Source of the DNA: an uncultured Clostridia bacterium
GTDB taxonomy: Bacteria > Bacillota > Clostridia > TANB77 > CAG-508
DNA: 64,000 bases
Direction: 5' to 3'
Assembly: GCA_934182465.1 (NCBI GenBank)
Contig: CAKPRG010000002.1
Span: 186,001-250,000, forward strand
Positions 26,402 through 34,529 of the stretch are shown piece after piece. Below the pieces are notes generated by a model that was not told where the DNA came from, did not search any database, and saw only the letters and a list, made by a program, of their open reading frames with translations. Within the stretch, counting starts at the first letter, position 1. Each line of letters opens with the position of its first letter. A program made the translations under genes and the position numbers.

Positions 26402-27177
26402 TGTTTATCATAATAGGAATATTAATACCATTTTTTGGAACTACAATTGGATCTGCTACTGTGTTCTTCTTGAAAAATAACCTTTCGGAAAAAAGAAAAA
26501 GATTATTTTTAGGATTTGCAGCAGGTCTTATGTTTGCAGCTTCTATTTGGTCTTTAATAATTCCATCAATAAATATGTCTGAAAATTTAGAAAAATTTAG
26601 TTGGATCCCAGCAACAGTGGGATTAATTTTAGGCTGTATATTTTTTATATATATGGAACGAATTTTACCTAAAATTGAAAATAAATTTTTAAAAAATAAT
26701 AATAAAAAACATAATCGTACTAGAGAAAATTTTATGCTAATATTTGCAATAACATTACACAATTTTCCAGAAGGAATGGCAGTTGGTGTAGCTTTTGCTG
26801 GAATTTTAAATGGTAATCATTTGATTGGAGCAAGTACTGCAATGGCTTTAGCAATAGGAATAGCAATACAAAATTTTCCAGAAGGAGCAGCAATTTCATT
26901 ACCAACAGCAAGTGAAGGAAAGGGAAAATTTAGATCTTTTATATATGGAATGCTATCTGGAATTGTTGAACCAATTTCAGCAATAATAACAATATTACTT
27001 TCTAGTATTATTACACCAATTTTACCATACTTATTAGCATTTGCTGCTGGAGCAATGATATATGTAGTGGTAGAAGAATTAGTGCCACAAATTCAAGATG
27101 AAAAATCTAAAATTGGCACAATAGGAATTTTTATTGGATTTTCAATAATGATGATTTTAGATGTTATGCTAGGCTAA
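26389..27177 (+). CDS. ZIP-family divalent metal transporter
   Basis: 262 residues, eight spans. The two metal-binding helices are clear: H-N-F-P-E-G-M-A near residue 124 and Q-N-F-P-E-G-A-A near 164, the ZIP core signature of ZupT/GufA-type proteins. Imports zinc, iron or another divalent metal. A hydrophilic Lys/Asn/His loop (about 100-118) lies between spans 3 and 4. Start codon lies in a perfect hairpin (see 26352). It follows the GldG gene by 64 bp. Confidence 0.9.
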   Translation: MQEFLFIIIGILIPFFGTTIGSATVFFLKNNLSEKRKRLFLGFAAGLMFAASIWSLIIPSINMSENLEKFSWIPATVGLILGCIFFIYMERILPKIENKFLKNNNKKHNRTRENFMLIFAITLHNFPEGMAVGVAFAGILNGNHLIGASTAMALAIGIAIQNFPEGAAISLPTASEGKGKFRSFIYGMLSGIVEPISAIITILLSSIITPILPYLLAFAAGAMIYVVVEELVPQIQDEKSKIGTIGIFIGFSIMMILDVMLG

Positions 27178-27225
27178 ATAAATTTTACATTAAAATTGTT
27201 AAAAATATTTACAAAACACTTTACT

Positions 27226-27408
27226 AAAACTTTGAATATATGATTTTCATTACATTCCTCGGCTTCATTACGAAATTTAAGAAATTCTAACTTGCTTTAT
27301 GGCACCCTTCCGCTTAACACGAACTCTTTCCATAAAACTTCGTAAGAATTTCTAGTATTTCTCCATGCACATTCGGAATTACATTCAAATCATATATTTC
27401 GAAGTTTT
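27226..27408. mobile_element. MITE-like inverted-repeat element, family 1
   Basis: 183 bp with terminal inverted repeats of about 33 bp: the left arm starting AAAACTTTGAATATATG matches the complement of the right arm, AAAACTTCGAAATATATG. Inside, AGAAATTCT with TTATGG on the left pairs with CCATAA and AGAATTTCT on the right, so the whole element folds into one long hairpin. GC content is higher than the flanks. No ORF; lies between the ZIP gene and trkH. Confidence 0.7.
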
Positions 27409-27560
27409 GTGACAATAAGAAAATTTGTTTTTTACATATATTAAAATTTGTATAAAAATGTAATAAATTCGTAATATAAAAATATTGAATTCTTAATCTA
27501 TTATATATATAATATTTCTAGTAAATTTAAGTACAAGTGATAAAGGAAATAAGAATACAA

Positions 27561-28850
27561 ATGTTTAAGAATAAAAAAATAATTTTTATACCTATTTTAG
27601 GTTTCTTAATATTAATTTTAATCGGAACAATTTTATTACAATTACCTATAAGCAATACAAGACCAATAAAATATATAGATGCTTTATTTACATCTGTTAC
27701 AAGTGTATGTACAACAGGTTTTACAACCGTTACCATTGCAGATCAATTTACTTTATTTGGACAAGTTATTATATTACTTCTTACACAAATAGGTGCTTTA
27801 GGTTTAGTAATATTCATTGCATTTTTATTTATTTTATTAAACAAGAGGATAAATATTTCGAGTGTAGTATTTTTCAGTGAAAATATAAATAGCGAAAATT
27901 ATAGTGAATTACAAAAAAAAATAAAACAAATTTTAAGATATACATTTGCAATCGAAGGAATAGGAGCTTGGTTTTTAGCACTTTACTTTGTTCCAAAGTA
28001 TGGTTTTGCAAAAGGCTTATGGTATAGTATTTTCCATTCAGTCACAGCTTTTTGCAATGCAGGATTAGATTTATTTGGTACTAATAGTCTAGTACAATTT
28101 AAAGATAATTTGTATGTAACATATATATTTATGGTACTTATTCTATTAGGTGGACTAGGATTTTTTGTTTTACAAGATATTTTCGATTGCCTAAGTCATG
28201 GAAGATTAAAAAAACTTTCATTACAATCAAAGATTGTTATTTCTTCTACTACAATACTTACAATTATTTCATTAATTTTTATAAGAATATTAGAGCCAGC
28301 TATATCTTGGCATGAATCATTTTTTGCAAGCATAACACTTAGAACAGCTGGATTTTATATAACAGATTTTTCAAATTATAGTTTGCCTATACAAATTTTA
28401 TCAATGATATTAATGTTTATAGGTGCGGCACCAGGTTCTACATCAGGTGGAATAAAATTAGTTACATTTACAGTAATTGTACTTACAATTAGATCTACAT
28501 TATCTGGTAAAGAAAATGTTAATGTTTTTTACAAAAAAATTAGTCCAAAAACAATTAGAATGTCTTTTACAATAGCTGTACTTAGTTTAACTGTTGTTTT
28601 TGCGGGCATTATACTTTTTGCAAAGTACGATAATTTTGGATTGTCAGAAATATCTTTCCAATGTGTTTCAGCGTTTTCAAATACAGGTGTAGGTTTATTT
28701 GATAATAAAGATTTAAATTCAATAGGAAAATTAATTACAATAGCTTTAATGTTTTTAGGAAAAATAGGAACAATTTCTTTCTTTACATTGATGTCTGGAA
28801 AATCTAAAGATAAAAACTTAGAATATGTTGAAGGAAAATTAATTTTATAA
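27561..28850 (+). CDS. potassium uptake channel subunit TrkH/KtrB
   Basis: 429 residues from the ATG at 27561; a GTG at 27537 has no ribosome binding site. Four M1-P-M2 repeats with the characteristic selectivity-filter segments: S-V-C-T-T-G-F near 53, F-C-N-A-G-L near 170, R-T-A-G-F near 276 and S-N-T-G-V-G near 388. A KtrB-type K+ translocating subunit that works with a cytoplasmic RCK regulator, here the trkA-like gene at 29210. A MITE-like element lies between the two. Confidence 0.9.
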   Translation: MFKNKKIIFIPILGFLILILIGTILLQLPISNTRPIKYIDALFTSVTSVCTTGFTTVTIADQFTLFGQVIILLLTQIGALGLVIFIAFLFILLNKRINISSVVFFSENINSENYSELQKKIKQILRYTFAIEGIGAWFLALYFVPKYGFAKGLWYSIFHSVTAFCNAGLDLFGTNSLVQFKDNLYVTYIFMVLILLGGLGFFVLQDIFDCLSHGRLKKLSLQSKIVISSTTILTIISLIFIRILEPAISWHESFFASITLRTAGFYITDFSNYSLPIQILSMILMFIGAAPGSTSGGIKLVTFTVIVLTIRSTLSGKENVNVFYKKISPKTIRMSFTIAVLSLTVVFAGIILFAKYDNFGLSEISFQCVSAFSNTGVGLFDNKDLNSIGKLITIALMFLGKIGTISFFTLMSGKSKDKNLEYVEGKLIL

Positions 28851-28900
28851 TGCTAGATTTTGATATTAATATATTTGAAAGATATTTTAAATACTTTGAA

Positions 28901-29091
28901 AAATTTGATATATAATTGTTTTTACATACCTTGTTGTCGCAATCTTAGTTTTTCTATTTAATATAACAAGTGTTTTTGCACATTCATTAAATAAAAGATT
29001 ACAACTATTTTTTATAAAGATTGCTCCATTCGCACTCGCATTGCTCGTTTGATCGCTACGCGGTATTTCAAAACAATATATTATCAAATTT
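28901..29091. mobile_element. MITE-like inverted-repeat element, family 2, copy A
   Basis: 191 bp, largely identical to 32945-33134 in the same orientation. Terminal inverted repeats of about 30 bp: left AAATTTGATA...CATACC, right complement AAATTTGATA...AATACC. Inner stem GCAATCTT / AAGATTGC. In copy B both arms read AAATTTAATA, so the variable position changes together on both sides. No ORF. Sits between trkH and the trkA-like gene. Confidence 0.8.
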
Positions 29092-29209
29092 ATATAGAAT
29101 AATAGTGAATTATAATCAATAATAATAAATTCTTAGTAAATATAATGCAAAATTAAAATAATATAAATTTACAAAATTGGAAAAAATAGCAAGAAAGGAA
29201 AAATTTAAA

Positions 29210-29623
29210 ATGAAAAAACAATGTATTATTATAGGACTTGGAAAATTTGGAATGACATTAGCAAAAGAACTGTCAGATGGCAATATGGAAGTTTTAGCAA
29301 TAGATAAAGATATGCATTTAGTTGAAAGAGCTAGTAGATTTGTAGCAAAAGCAATTTGTTTAAATATATATGATGAAGAAGCTCTTGCAGAAATACCACT
29401 TAGAGATTTTGATTTAGGAGTTGTTGCAATTGGAGAAGATATTACTACTAATATAATTGCATGCTTGGCATTGAAAGAAGCAAAAATTGATTATATTATA
29501 GCAAAATGTAAAGATACAACTCATAAAAAGGTATTACAAAAATTAGAAGTTAACAAAATTATTCAAGCAGAAGAAGATGTTGCTAAAATAACTGCAAAAA
29601 AAATTATAAATAATAAGATATAA
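29210..29623 (+). CDS. short KtrA/TrkA-type RCK_N protein lacking RCK_C
   Basis: 137 residues. The ATG at 29210 fits the family start (M-K-K-Q-C-I-I-I-G-L-G) and follows AGAAAGGA. The Rossmann motif G-L-G-K-F-G is at 9-14, with the D at the end of strand 2 (A-I-D-K-D). It would bind NAD(H)/ATP and gate the TrkH channel. KtrA proteins usually have about 215 residues with a C-terminal RCK_C domain that senses c-di-AMP; here the stop comes right after the RCK_N domain and no remnant of RCK_C is seen downstream, where the ATPase operon starts 21 bp later. Confidence 0.8.
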   Translation: MKKQCIIIGLGKFGMTLAKELSDGNMEVLAIDKDMHLVERASRFVAKAICLNIYDEEALAEIPLRDFDLGVVAIGEDITTNIIACLALKEAKIDYIIAKCKDTTHKKVLQKLEVNKIIQAEEDVAKITAKKIINNKI

Positions 29624-29644
29624 GATTTTTAAAGGAGGTCAATT

Positions 29645-29965
29645 TTGGAAGAACTTTTGAAAGAGTTTTTAAAAATAGACAATAAAGCTCAAAAAATAAT
29701 TGAAAAAGTAGAAGTTAAAGATGGAAAAATTGATGAAATAATAGAACAACAGTTGAATGATGAAAAGCAAAAGATAGATCAAAAATATAAAATGTTGTTA
29801 GATGCAAAAAAAACAGAATTACAACAAAAATACAATGAAACAATAGTTGAAATATCAGCTGATGAAAAAGAAAAATTACATGAATTAAGTAAAATTTTCA
29901 ATGAAAAAAAATATGGATTAGAGGAACAAATTTTAAGAAATATTATAGGAAGAAAGGCCGAATAA
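29645..29965 (+). CDS. ntpF: V-type ATPase peripheral stalk subunit G/H
   Basis: 106 residues, TTG start with AAAGGAGG. Almost entirely helical and rich in Lys, Glu and Gln; it forms the coiled-coil peripheral stalk with subunit E. First gene of a nine-gene V-ATPase operon. Similarity is weak at this length, so the assignment rests on composition and position. Confidence 0.75.
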   Translation: MEELLKEFLKIDNKAQKIIEKVEVKDGKIDEIIEQQLNDEKQKIDQKYKMLLDAKKTELQQKYNETIVEISADEKEKLHELSKIFNEKKYGLEEQILRNIIGRKAE

Positions 29966-30973
29966 ATGGGATTATCTTTAATAAAATATCCTGCTATTGA
30001 TGCTAAGCTAAAAGGAATGTATGCTAAGCAATTAAATAAAAATGATTTGCTAGAACTTTCAAAACAACCTGATGTAATTAGTGTTATATCTAGCTTGAAA
30101 TCAAAATTTAGTCCACTTGAAGGTATTAGAGATAAAGCTACTAGAGTAGAAGTAGAAGATGCTTTGGATAATGTTTTGATAGAGGATATAAATAAAATTA
30201 AAATATATTTATCAAATGATGAACAAAAAATATTTTCTGTTTTTATTTCTAAATATGAAATAAAATGTTTAAAAAGTATTCTAAAAAATCTGATTTCATC
30301 ATCAAAAATAGAAAGCAATACAGCAGATGTAGATGTATGGGTAAATAAGATTTTTAAGAATATTCAAGGAATTGTGACAGCTCAGACTATTCCAGAATAT
30401 ATAGATTCTGTTCAAAAATCGGATTATGCAAAAATTATAGAGGAATTAATCTCAAAAGATAATATTCCAATTTTTGAATTAGAAACAAAATTAGATAAAG
30501 AATATTTTTTACATTTGCAAAGAAGTATACAAAACAAAAGCAAAGAAGTAAAAAATATTGTTGGCACTAGAATAGATACATTAAATATAATCTGGATTTT
30601 GAGAGCTAAAAAATATTATAGTTTATCAAATGAAGAACTGAAAAACCTGTTAATTCCAATATATTATAATTTAAGAAAAAGTAATATTGAAGAACTAATA
30701 GATGCAAATAGTTTTGATGAAATTCAAGGGATTTTAAGTAAAACAATATATAAGAAATTTGCTAATAGTACAGAAGAAGGTATAGAAAAAGATATAAAAA
30801 TTTACTTAAAACATCAATATGAAAAAATTCTAAGCCAAAATAAATTTGATTTAAGTTTTGTATTTTCATATATTTATTTGTCAGAATATCAAAAAAGCAA
30901 TGTAGTTCACATATTAGGTGGAATATATTATCGTTTAGATAAAAATAAAATAGAAAGTGATTTAATAATTTAG
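29966..30973 (+). CDS. ntpC: V-type ATPase subunit C
   Basis: 335 residues. All-helical protein of the eukaryotic d-subunit type that caps the membrane ring and connects it to the central shaft. The start abuts the previous stop. In Enterococcus ntpC lies later in the operon; here it is second, directly before ntpI. Confidence 0.9.
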   Translation: MGLSLIKYPAIDAKLKGMYAKQLNKNDLLELSKQPDVISVISSLKSKFSPLEGIRDKATRVEVEDALDNVLIEDINKIKIYLSNDEQKIFSVFISKYEIKCLKSILKNLISSSKIESNTADVDVWVNKIFKNIQGIVTAQTIPEYIDSVQKSDYAKIIEELISKDNIPIFELETKLDKEYFLHLQRSIQNKSKEVKNIVGTRIDTLNIIWILRAKKYYSLSNEELKNLLIPIYYNLRKSNIEELIDANSFDEIQGILSKTIYKKFANSTEEGIEKDIKIYLKHQYEKILSQNKFDLSFVFSYIYLSEYQKSNVVHILGGIYYRLDKNKIESDLII

Positions 30974-30986
30974 GAGGTGATAATAA

Positions 30987-32876
30987 TTGGCGATAGAAAG
31001 AATGAAACTTTTAAGTGTAGTTGGAAAAGATGAAAACATAAATTCTTTTATCACAAATTATTTGTTAGATAGTGGTATGCAACCAGAAGATGCTTTAAAA
31101 GTATTAGAAAAAGGTTGGAAATTATCATATTATCCATATGACAATAGGCCAAAAGAAAATTTAAAATTGTGTAAATCTATTTTAGATGAATTAAAAATTG
31201 CATACAAAGATGAATATGTAAAAACAAATTTAGAAAACTCATTAGAAGAAATTGAAACTAATTTAAAAGAAATTCAAACTGATATAAAAAGCAAAAAGCA
31301 AATAATTGAAGAGACCAATAAAGAAATAGAAAAAATGGAGACAGCAAAAGGTCCAATACATCATTTACAAAATTTAAGTTTAGAATTAGAAGATTTTTAT
31401 AAATTAAGATATATGAAATTTAGATTTGGTAAAATTTCAAAAGAATATTATATAAAAGTAAAACAAGATGCAAAAAATTTAGATGTTGTTTTGTTGGAAT
31501 TAGAAGAAACAGAAAATGAAGTTTGGATTATATATTTAACAACTGAAGAATTTTGTATGCAAATAGATAGTTATTTTAATGTAATGAAATTTGAAAGAAT
31601 CTGGTTACCACAAGAAATAAAGGGTACTCCAAAAGAATTTATAAAAAATATAGATGATTTTATAAAAGAAAGTAACAAAAAGATTCAAGAACAATTACAA
31701 GAAATTGAAAATCTTAGAATAAAAAATCAAACAAAACTAATATCTTATTTGTGCCAACTTCAAAATTATGAAATGATAAATAAGGTGAAGAAATATATTG
31801 TACATGATGAAAATGGATATTTTTATATAATTGGTTGGATGCCATTAGATGAATTAAAAATATTAGTACCAAAATTAACAAAGGAAAAAGATTTAAAATT
31901 TACAGTAAAAAATCATGACGAAGTAGCAAGTGTTCCACCAACACATTTAAAAAATAACAAAATAGTTAAATCATTTGAAACAATAGTACAAATGTATGGA
32001 ACACCAAATTATACCGAATTAGATCCAACAGCTTTTGTTGCAATAACAGCTTTTCTAATGTTTGGATTTATGTTTGGAGATGTGGGACAAGGTTTAGTAA
32101 TAGCAATTATAGGTTGGCTACTAAAAAGAAAAAAATCAACATTAGGTCCTGTATTTATGGCTGGTGGAATATCATCTATAATATTTGGATTTTTATATGG
32201 AAGTATATTTGGAAAAGAAGATATTATAAAACCAATATTTATATCACCAATGGCAAATATTAATACAATGTTAATTTCTGGTATAGCATTTGGTACAATA
32301 CTTATTTTAATAGCAATGTGTTTAAATATAAAAAATGGAATTAAAACAAACGACAAACAAAAAATATTTTTTAGTGAAAACGGAGTTGCCGGATTTGTAT
32401 TTTATTGTACAATATTAGTTGCTGTTGTATATTTCTATTTAAAAGGAAAATTAATTGTTTCTGCTTCAATTTTAGGAGCAATACTAGGAATTGCACTATT
32501 ATGTATTTTATTTAAAGATAATATAACAAATGCAATTGAACATAAAAAAGCAAAAGAAAAATCTTCAATTGCAGAAAAGATTTTTGAATTAATAGAAACT
32601 TTATTATCTTTTGCAAGTAATACTATATCTTTTGTCAGATTAGCTGCTTTTGCTATAAACCATGTTGGTTTATGTATGGCTATATACATTTTAGCAGGAA
32701 TGACATCTGGAGCTGGCAATTTAGCAATTGCCATTTTTGGAAATGTTTTAGTAATTGCACTAGAGGGCTTAATTGTAGGTATTCAAGTATTAAGACTAGA
32801 ATATTATGAATTATTTAGCAGATTTTATAGTGGAAATGGAAAAGAATATAAGCCTATTCGCACTGAAATAAATTAG
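30987..32876 (+). CDS. ntpI: V-type ATPase subunit I
   Basis: 629 residues, TTG start with AGGAGGTG. The N-terminal half is cytoplasmic and coiled-coil (about 75-115 and 225-255). The C-terminal half has about seven or eight spans with the conserved F-G-x-M-F-G-D-x-G-x-G segment (near 355-366) and the buried arginine in F-V-R-L-A-A-F-A near 548, which interacts with the ion-binding Glu of subunit K. Ion-translocating stator. Confidence 0.95.
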   Translation: MAIERMKLLSVVGKDENINSFITNYLLDSGMQPEDALKVLEKGWKLSYYPYDNRPKENLKLCKSILDELKIAYKDEYVKTNLENSLEEIETNLKEIQTDIKSKKQIIEETNKEIEKMETAKGPIHHLQNLSLELEDFYKLRYMKFRFGKISKEYYIKVKQDAKNLDVVLLELEETENEVWIIYLTTEEFCMQIDSYFNVMKFERIWLPQEIKGTPKEFIKNIDDFIKESNKKIQEQLQEIENLRIKNQTKLISYLCQLQNYEMINKVKKYIVHDENGYFYIIGWMPLDELKILVPKLTKEKDLKFTVKNHDEVASVPPTHLKNNKIVKSFETIVQMYGTPNYTELDPTAFVAITAFLMFGFMFGDVGQGLVIAIIGWLLKRKKSTLGPVFMAGGISSIIFGFLYGSIFGKEDIIKPIFISPMANINTMLISGIAFGTILILIAMCLNIKNGIKTNDKQKIFFSENGVAGFVFYCTILVAVVYFYLKGKLIVSASILGAILGIALLCILFKDNITNAIEHKKAKEKSSIAEKIFELIETLLSFASNTISFVRLAAFAINHVGLCMAIYILAGMTSGAGNLAIAIFGNVLVIALEGLIVGIQVLRLEYYELFSRFYSGNGKEYKPIRTEIN

Positions 32877-32944
32877 TAGCTTGCTAATTGCATTTCTTTA
32901 TGTATTTGGTATTACATTAAAAAATAAATCAAAGTTTGTATAAA

Positions 32945-33134
32945 AAATTTAATAATATATTGTTTTTGCATACCTTGTTGTCGCAATCTTCGTTTTTCTA
33001 GTGAATATAATAGGTGTTTTGAAACACTCATTAAATAAAAGAGTACAACTAATTTTTATAAAGATTGCTCCATTCGCACTCGCACTGCTCGTTTGATCGT
33101 TACGCGGTATTTCAAAACAATATATATTAAATTT
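32945..33134. mobile_element. MITE-like inverted-repeat element, family 2, copy B
   Basis: 190 bp, same orientation and about nine-tenths identical to 28901-29091 by eye. Terminal arms read AAATTTAATA on both sides (copy A has AAATTTGATA on both). Inner stem GCAATCTT / AAGATTGC and a small hairpin GTGTTTTGAAACAC. Inserted in the V-ATPase operon between ntpI and ntpK. No ORF. Confidence 0.8.
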
Positions 33135-33158
33135 TGAGATATAAATATAAACAAAAAG

Positions 33159-33204
33159 AAAGGAGTGTATACTAAATTTAAACTAGTATACGAATAAAAA
33201 AATG
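33159..33204 (+). promoter_or_regulatory. hairpin between Shine-Dalgarno and start codon of ntpK
   Basis: AAAGGAG lies at 33159-33165, 36 nt before the ATG at 33202. A perfect 8-bp stem, GTATACTA (33167-33174) with TAGTATAC (33184-33191), fills the gap. When folded, the effective spacing becomes about 11 nt. No other ribosome binding site is near the ATG. Confidence 0.65.
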
Positions 33205-33648
33205 AAAAAAAGTATTAAAAAAATTACAATTATTGCAATATTAATGTTTATAGTTGCTTGTTTAAGCACACAAGTTTTAGCTGTTGGAAAAACAATCACA
33301 CAAGATGATTTAGATAGTACAAAAGATGAAATTTTAACAGAAGTAAATACAGTAAAAACTGAACAACAAGCTTTATCAGAATCTCAAAAAAATTTACAAC
33401 AACAAGTAAATGAAAATTCTTCAAATTCAAAAAGCTCTTCTGATTTAGGATACATTGCTGCTGCATTAGCAACAGGTTTAGGCTGTATTGGTGCTGGTAT
33501 TGCAGTTGCAGTTGTTGCTTCATCTGCTGTAGGAGCTGTTAGTGAAAATCCAAGTTTATTAGGTAAAACAATTATTTTCGCTGGTTTAGCAGAAGGTATT
33601 GCTATTTATGGTTTAATTATTTCTATTATGATTTTAAGTAAAATATAA
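33202..33648 (+). CDS. ntpK: V-type ATPase subunit K with signal peptide and extracytoplasmic extension
   Basis: 148 residues. The membrane part has only one helical hairpin (about 83-113 and 122-146) with the ion-binding Glu at E131 in A-G-L-A-E-G. Ahead of it are a signal-peptide-like segment (1-28, V-L-A cleavage pattern) and about 50 Gln/Asn/Ser/Glu-rich residues (30-80), probably a short extracytoplasmic coiled coil. Enterococcal NtpK is a four-span protein of similar length, so this is a two-span protomer with an added leader. Forms the rotor ring. Expression may be set by the hairpin-bridged ribosome binding site and the upstream element. Confidence 0.9.
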   Translation: MKKSIKKITIIAILMFIVACLSTQVLAVGKTITQDDLDSTKDEILTEVNTVKTEQQALSESQKNLQQQVNENSSNSKSSSDLGYIAAALATGLGCIGAGIAVAVVASSAVGAVSENPSLLGKTIIFAGLAEGIAIYGLIISIMILSKI

Positions 33649-33657
33649 GAGGTTTAA

Positions 33658-33906
33658 ATGAAAATTTTTTGTATAAGTAATAATAAAGATTTGGCAATTG
33701 GAATAAAGCTAACAGGAATACCAAGTGTATTTTTGGAAGATGACAAATTAATAATAGAAAAGGTAGATAGTCTTTTAGAAAATGAAGATTTAGAAATGAT
33801 AATTGTTAATGAATCTTTATTTAAAAAAGATAATCTACCATTTAAGAAAATTATGGAAGAGAAAAAGATACCTTTAATTGTATCTATACCAGAACCTAAA
33901 AAGTAG
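33658..33906 (+). CDS. ntpG: V-type ATPase subunit F
   Basis: 82 residues, central-shaft subunit F. Short compared with the usual 100 or so, but the core F-C-I-S-N-N-K-D-L-A-I-G-I-K-L-T-G-I opening and the terminal P-L-I-V-S-I-P are typical. Starts 9 bp after ntpK. Confidence 0.85.
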   Translation: MKIFCISNNKDLAIGIKLTGIPSVFLEDDKLIIEKVDSLLENEDLEMIIVNESLFKKDNLPFKKIMEEKKIPLIVSIPEPKK

Positions 33907-33920
33907 AAAGGTGAAGATAA

Positions 33921-34508
33921 ATGGACGATTTAGCAACAAAAGTAAAAAAATTTCAAGATAGCTGTTTAAAACTTGCTAAAGAAGAAGCTAATGATTTGAA
34001 TTTGAAGATTGATAGCAATATAAAAAATGAAACAGAAGATGAAATTTCTAAATATGAAAAAGAAGCTAATCATAAATGGGAAAGACAGATATATAAATTG
34101 GAAAAAGATTTTAATTCAAAAGTTTATGAAGCTAGAAATAGTTCAAAAATTGCTATTATTTCAAAAGAAAATGAATTAATGAATTTTTTAGAGCAAGAAC
34201 TTACGAAAAGACTATATATGTTTACTGATTTAAGAGAATATGATGTATATATTTTAAATAATGTTAAAGAAGTTTTAGACTCTTTAGAGAATAAAAACAA
34301 TGAGAATGTTACAATATATCTTACACAAAAAGATTTTGAAAAATATGAAAATCAAATTAAAACAGAATTTAATTGTAATGTAGATGTAACCTCTGAAGAA
34401 TTAATTGGAGGCTGTATAGGAGAAAATTTATCTCAAAATTTATTGATAGATAATTCATTAAAAACTTTATTAACTGAAGAGATTAAAAAAACTAATTTTA
34501 AAATTTAA
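33921..34508 (+). CDS. ntpE: V-type ATPase subunit E
   Basis: 195 residues. Long N-terminal helix rich in Lys and Glu (1-100) and a mixed C-terminal domain with G-G-C-I-G-E near 163, typical of the peripheral stalk subunit E that binds the catalytic head together with subunit G. Confidence 0.9.
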   Translation: MDDLATKVKKFQDSCLKLAKEEANDLNLKIDSNIKNETEDEISKYEKEANHKWERQIYKLEKDFNSKVYEARNSSKIAIISKENELMNFLEQELTKRLYMFTDLREYDVYILNNVKEVLDSLENKNNENVTIYLTQKDFEKYENQIKTEFNCNVDVTSEELIGGCIGENLSQNLLIDNSLKTLLTEEIKKTNFKI

Positions 34509-34529
34509 TTACAATTGGAGGCAAAGTAA

